Assembly (NCBI GenBank): GCA_046590195.1
Contig: JBKJTP010000104.1
Coordinates: 1-8,667 of the forward strand
Direction: 5' to 3'
Source: JBKJTP01 sp046590195
GTDB lineage: Bacteria; Bacteroidota; Ignavibacteria; Palsa-1295
Length of the DNA stretch: 8,667 bases
Numbering within the stretch: position 1 is the first letter of the stretch; each line of letters starts with the position of its first letter. This document shows, one piece after another, positions 6,689 through 8,667 of this stretch. Position numbers and translations under genes: made by a program. The notes under the pieces were generated by a model, which did no database searches, was not told the DNA's origin, and saw nothing but the letters and a program-made list of their open reading frames with translations.

Positions 6689-7005
6689 CGAGCGGCGATG
6701 CCGTTTCTCAGGACATCAACGTCAAAAAGAACCAACAGTTGATCCATGGGAGCCTGGTTCGCTTTACCCTGATTGCAGGCCTCGCCTCTAGCAATAGAGG
6801 AACTCCAAGAATCTTTTATCCGTATCTCAAAACTTTTTGGGTGCCGATAAGGTGAGGGACAGTGGAAGTAAAAAGGATTTGAAGGCAGGTGCCCACTGTG
6901 CAGGAAAAAGATACGGTTCTTTTTATACCTTGTGCGGATCTTTGGCTGATCGCTCTCACCAGTGAGGCCTTGGGTCCAAGTCCTGTGAGACGGCATCGCC
7001 GCTCG
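6689..7005. repeat. 317-bp segment bounded by imperfect terminal inverted repeats of about 32 bp
   Basis: The 16-mer CGAGCGGCGATGCCGT at 6689-6704 recurs as an exact reverse complement at 6990-7005. The similarity continues inward, ungapped, for another 16 bases (6705-6720 against 6989-6974) with 11 matches, giving 27/32 overall. In RNA this would be a closing helix of 16 bp, then 2 and 6 bp separated by single mismatches. A 16-bp perfect inverted match is very unlikely by chance in 518 bp. The geometry (outer ends conserved, pointing inward) fits a MITE-like or IS-remnant element, or the terminal helix of a structured RNA. No target-site duplication is evident: the flanks read GACGT on the left and CCTTG on the right. 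Confidence 0.65.
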
Positions 7006-7051
7006 CCTTGTTTTTCCCCTCCTCACCCATTCCCACCGCACTTCAATCCTC

Positions 7052-7066
7052 ACCAAACTGTTTGGT
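7052..7066. promoter_or_regulatory. Palindrome upstream of coaE, possible operator
   Basis: ACCAAA-CTG-TTTGGT is a perfect 6-bp inverted repeat with a 3-bp centre, ending 25 bp before the GTG of coaE. The position and 15-bp size fit a dimeric repressor site or a leader hairpin. There is no T-tract, so it is not a terminator. No regulator can be named. Confidence 0.3.
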
Positions 7067-7091
7067 CGGCGTCCAATAATTCCATACGTCA

Positions 7092-7805
7092 GTGAGTCGA
7101 GCACTTCGGGTAGGTATCACAGGTAAGTTCGGCAGCGGTAAGTCGAGTGTCTCGCGCATATTCCGCGGGCAGGGGATCACTGTCATCGATAGCGATCAGC
7201 TTGCGAAAGATCTCATGTCGAGCGATGAAGAACTGAAGCAACAGCTCATCGCGATCCTGGGGCCAGAGACATACAGCGATGGAGCGCTGAACAGAGCCTT
7301 CGTTGCAGAGAAGATCTTCACTGACCGTCAGGCGAGACTGAACGTGGAGTCGGTCGTTCATCCCGCAGTCTTCCGCGGCATTGAAAAAGCATTCGCGAAT
7401 GCAAAAGCTGGAGAAATTGTCGCAGTAGAATCCGCGCTGATCTTCCAAACATTTCTGTGGCGCGTCTTTGACTACATCGTGATCATCGATGCAACCGACG
7501 AAGCGATCATCACACGAAGTAGTGCAGCCGGGAAGTTCAGCGAAGCTAGCGTCAAAGCAAGACTCGCAGAACAGGATTATCGCCAGGACTATGTTACTGG
7601 CGCAGACTTCGCGATCGCCAACGATAGTACCATTGATGCGCTATCGTCACGCGCATTGATGATCGCGACGATCCTCAAAGCATTCTCGAAGCAGCAACTG
7701 CCTGACATCCCGCTTCGTATGAAGCAGGAAGCCGAAGACGAGAACGATATAGAAGGCGATGATGCGATCGCGCCAGGTGATATCACCAACACCACCATTC
7801 ACTAG
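7092..7805 (+). CDS. coaE: Dephospho-CoA kinase
   Basis: CoaE phosphorylates the 3'-hydroxyl of dephospho-CoA using ATP, the last step of coenzyme A synthesis, in the cytoplasm. The 237-aa product begins with a P-loop, GKFGSGKS (11-18), just after the first beta strand. IDSDQLAKDL (32-41) supplies the conserved acidic pair. VVHPAVFRGI (88-97) is the family's HP motif. VESALIF (112-118) replaces the common PLLFE stretch. RSSAAGKFSEASVKARLAEQ (142-161) is the LID helix region, and ADFAIANDSTID (171-182) matches the late strand and turn. The family is usually about 200 aa; here an acidic, probably disordered tail (about 212-237, EAEDENDIEGDD) is added. The start is GTG, chosen because it places the P-loop at the normal distance; no ribosome binding site is visible. 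The argD-like gene follows after 15 nt, so the two are likely co-transcribed. Confidence 0.88.
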   Translation: MSRALRVGITGKFGSGKSSVSRIFRGQGITVIDSDQLAKDLMSSDEELKQQLIAILGPETYSDGALNRAFVAEKIFTDRQARLNVESVVHPAVFRGIEKAFANAKAGEIVAVESALIFQTFLWRVFDYIVIIDATDEAIITRSSAAGKFSEASVKARLAEQDYRQDYVTGADFAIANDSTIDALSSRALMIATILKAFSKQQLPDIPLRMKQEAEDENDIEGDDAIAPGDITNTTIH

Positions 7806-7820
7806 TATCCCCCTCAGCGC

Positions 7821-8667
7821 ATGTCATTGTATCAGCAGATCTTCGAGCGCGAGCGCGCTGTACTCTTTCCTAATTACGATCGCCTGCCGATCGCGGAAGT
7901 AGTTTCTGCATCAGGCGTCTACATTCATACCGCCGACGGAAAGAAGTATCTTGACTGCGTTTCGGGTCTTGGAGTGAACGCCTTGGGTCATTCGCATCCT
8001 GCCGTCGTCGCTGCGGTGAAAGAGCAGGCGGGAAAGTATCTGCATCTCTCAAACTTATATCATCAGTCGGTGCAGTTCGAACTCGCGGAGATGCTCTGCA
8101 AGATGAGCGGCTTTGAGCGGGTATTCTTCTCGAACTCCGGCGCGGAGGCGATCGAAGGAGCGCTCAAGCTTGCACGTCGTTTCCAGTCCGAGACCACGGG
8201 GATGGAGAAGAAGGTAGAGCTCATCGGCCTCTCGAATGGCTTTCATGGGCGCACCTATGGCGCGCTCAGCATCATGGACAAAGAGAAGTATAAGGCAGGC
8301 TTCGGCCCGTTCCTCCCGGAGGCGCATGTCATCGGCATGAACGACGTAGAGGGCCTCTCAGCCCGCATCACACCAAATACAGCCGCTGTGATCGTCGAGC
8401 CGATCCAGGGCGAGGGCGGTATCACCGAGATCACGACCGAGTTCGCGAATGAGCTCAAGCGCCTCCGAGAGCTCTATCGCTTTCTCATTATATCGGACGA
8501 GATCCAGACCGGGGTTGGGCGTACGGGCAAGTTTTTCGCTCATGAGCATTATGCGCTCGAGCCAGACATCACCGTTTGCGCCAAAGCGATCGGTGGCGGA
8601 TTGCCGCTCGGGGCGATCCTGACGTCCAAGAAAATAGCTGAGGTGATGGCGGGCGGCGTCCATGGCA
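7821..8667 (+). CDS. argD: Class III aminotransferase, acetylornithine aminotransferase-like (partial)
   Basis: The frame starts at an ATG and runs off the right edge after 282 codons, so roughly the last third is missing. It is a fold-type I, PLP-dependent, class III aminotransferase. The closest pattern is ArgD, which interconverts N-acetylornithine and N-acetylglutamate semialdehyde in arginine synthesis. Visible motifs are GLGVNALGHSHPAVVAAV (49-66), SNLYHQ (77-82), the phosphate-binding NSGAEAIEGALKLAR (105-119), GFHGRTYGALS (140-150), VEPIQGEGGI (192-201), ISDEIQTGVGRTGKFFAHE (224-242, with Asp226 binding the PLP ring) and CAKAIGGGLPLGA (253-265, with Lys255 forming the Schiff base). 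Related enzymes (succinylornithine, ornithine or 4-aminobutyrate aminotransferases) share these motifs, so the substrate is likely but not certain. It follows coaE by 15 nt and has no Shine-Dalgarno sequence. Confidence 0.88.
   Translation, partial: MSLYQQIFERERAVLFPNYDRLPIAEVVSASGVYIHTADGKKYLDCVSGLGVNALGHSHPAVVAAVKEQAGKYLHLSNLYHQSVQFELAEMLCKMSGFERVFFSNSGAEAIEGALKLARRFQSETTGMEKKVELIGLSNGFHGRTYGALSIMDKEKYKAGFGPFLPEAHVIGMNDVEGLSARITPNTAAVIVEPIQGEGGITEITTEFANELKRLRELYRFLIISDEIQTGVGRTGKFFAHEHYALEPDITVCAKAIGGGLPLGAILTSKKIAEVMAGGVHG

Larger units (their letters stand above)
6574..7091. other. Structured 518-bp gap without a recognisable gene
   Basis: No known protein or RNA family was recognised on either strand. 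The region holds a long-range inverted repeat with ends at 6689 and 7005 (listed separately). Inside or beside it are several local hairpins: CCTCTA-GCAA-TAGAGG (6785-6800, a GNRA loop if transcribed on plus), a 7-bp A/T-rich stem AAAAAGA/TCTTTTT (6905-6924), ACAGTGG/CCACTGT (6859-6865 with 6893-6899), GGCA/TGCC (6884-6893), CTTG/CAAG (6969-6980) and ACCAAA/TTTGGT (7052-7066). On the minus strand an open frame of 166 codons (7104 to 6604) covers nearly the whole gap. Its product is rich in Arg, Lys, His, Pro and Ser, uses AGA/AGG codons freely and resembles nothing I know. No clear terminator follows the transporter gene. A mobile-element remnant, a structured RNA and a fast-evolving gene all remain possible. 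Confidence 0.6.

Noticed and set aside
6684..7010. Target-site duplication flanking the inverted repeat
   Set aside because: The bases directly outside the two ends do not match each other, so insertion of a mobile element is not proven.
6574..7091. Known structured RNA (tmRNA, RNase P RNA, SRP RNA, 5S rRNA, tRNA) in the gap
   Set aside because: I looked on both strands for the RNase P GAGGAAAGTCC core, a tmRNA tag ending in Ala-Ala plus an acceptor end, the SRP GGAAGGAAGCA-type loop and TTCGAATC-type tRNA arms. None is present.

Overview
The window reads as chromosomal DNA from a Gram-negative (diderm) bacterium of roughly 50 % GC. The diderm call rests on Kdo and LPS-export genes (KdsA, KdsD, LptC). 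Most starts have no recognisable Shine-Dalgarno sequence, a large DUF4397-like lipoprotein is present, and both lipoprotein signals look like those of the Bacteroidota/Chlorobi (FCB) group. I infer an FCB lineage, possibly near Ignavibacteria or Kapabacteria. That placement is a guess from gene style and is not demonstrated. There is no rRNA, tRNA, CRISPR array or recognisable transposase.

Left half (minus strand, about 96-3241): a compact Kdo/LPS operon transcribed right to left, in the order kdsA - unassigned 229-aa protein - kdsD - lptC. Junctions are an 11-nt overlap, a 1-nt gap and an abutting stop/start, so the genes are almost certainly co-transcribed and probably translationally coupled. 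KdsA makes Kdo-8-phosphate from arabinose-5-phosphate and PEP. KdsD supplies the arabinose-5-phosphate. LptC belongs to the machine that carries finished LPS to the outer membrane. The 229-aa protein sits where related clusters may carry the Kdo-8-P phosphatase gene kdsC, but it has no HAD phosphatase motifs.

Middle (about 3242-6573): a 428-bp intergenic region, then on the plus strand a 531-aa exported lipoprotein built of about four DUF4397-like beta modules, a perfect 14-bp-stem terminator, and a 12-TM major facilitator transporter that starts only 13 bp after the terminator.

Right part (6574-8667): a 518-bp gap without a recognisable gene. It contains a strong long-range inverted repeat (16 bp perfect, about 32 bp in all, ends 6689 and 7005), several local hairpins and an unexpectedly long minus-strand open frame. 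A probable coaE (dephospho-CoA kinase, GTG start) follows, then 15 bp later an argD-like class III aminotransferase cut by the window edge.

Most of the window is housekeeping. The parts that deserve a second look are the inverted-repeat region at 6574-7091, the unassigned protein in the Kdo operon, and the terminator pressed against the transporter start.
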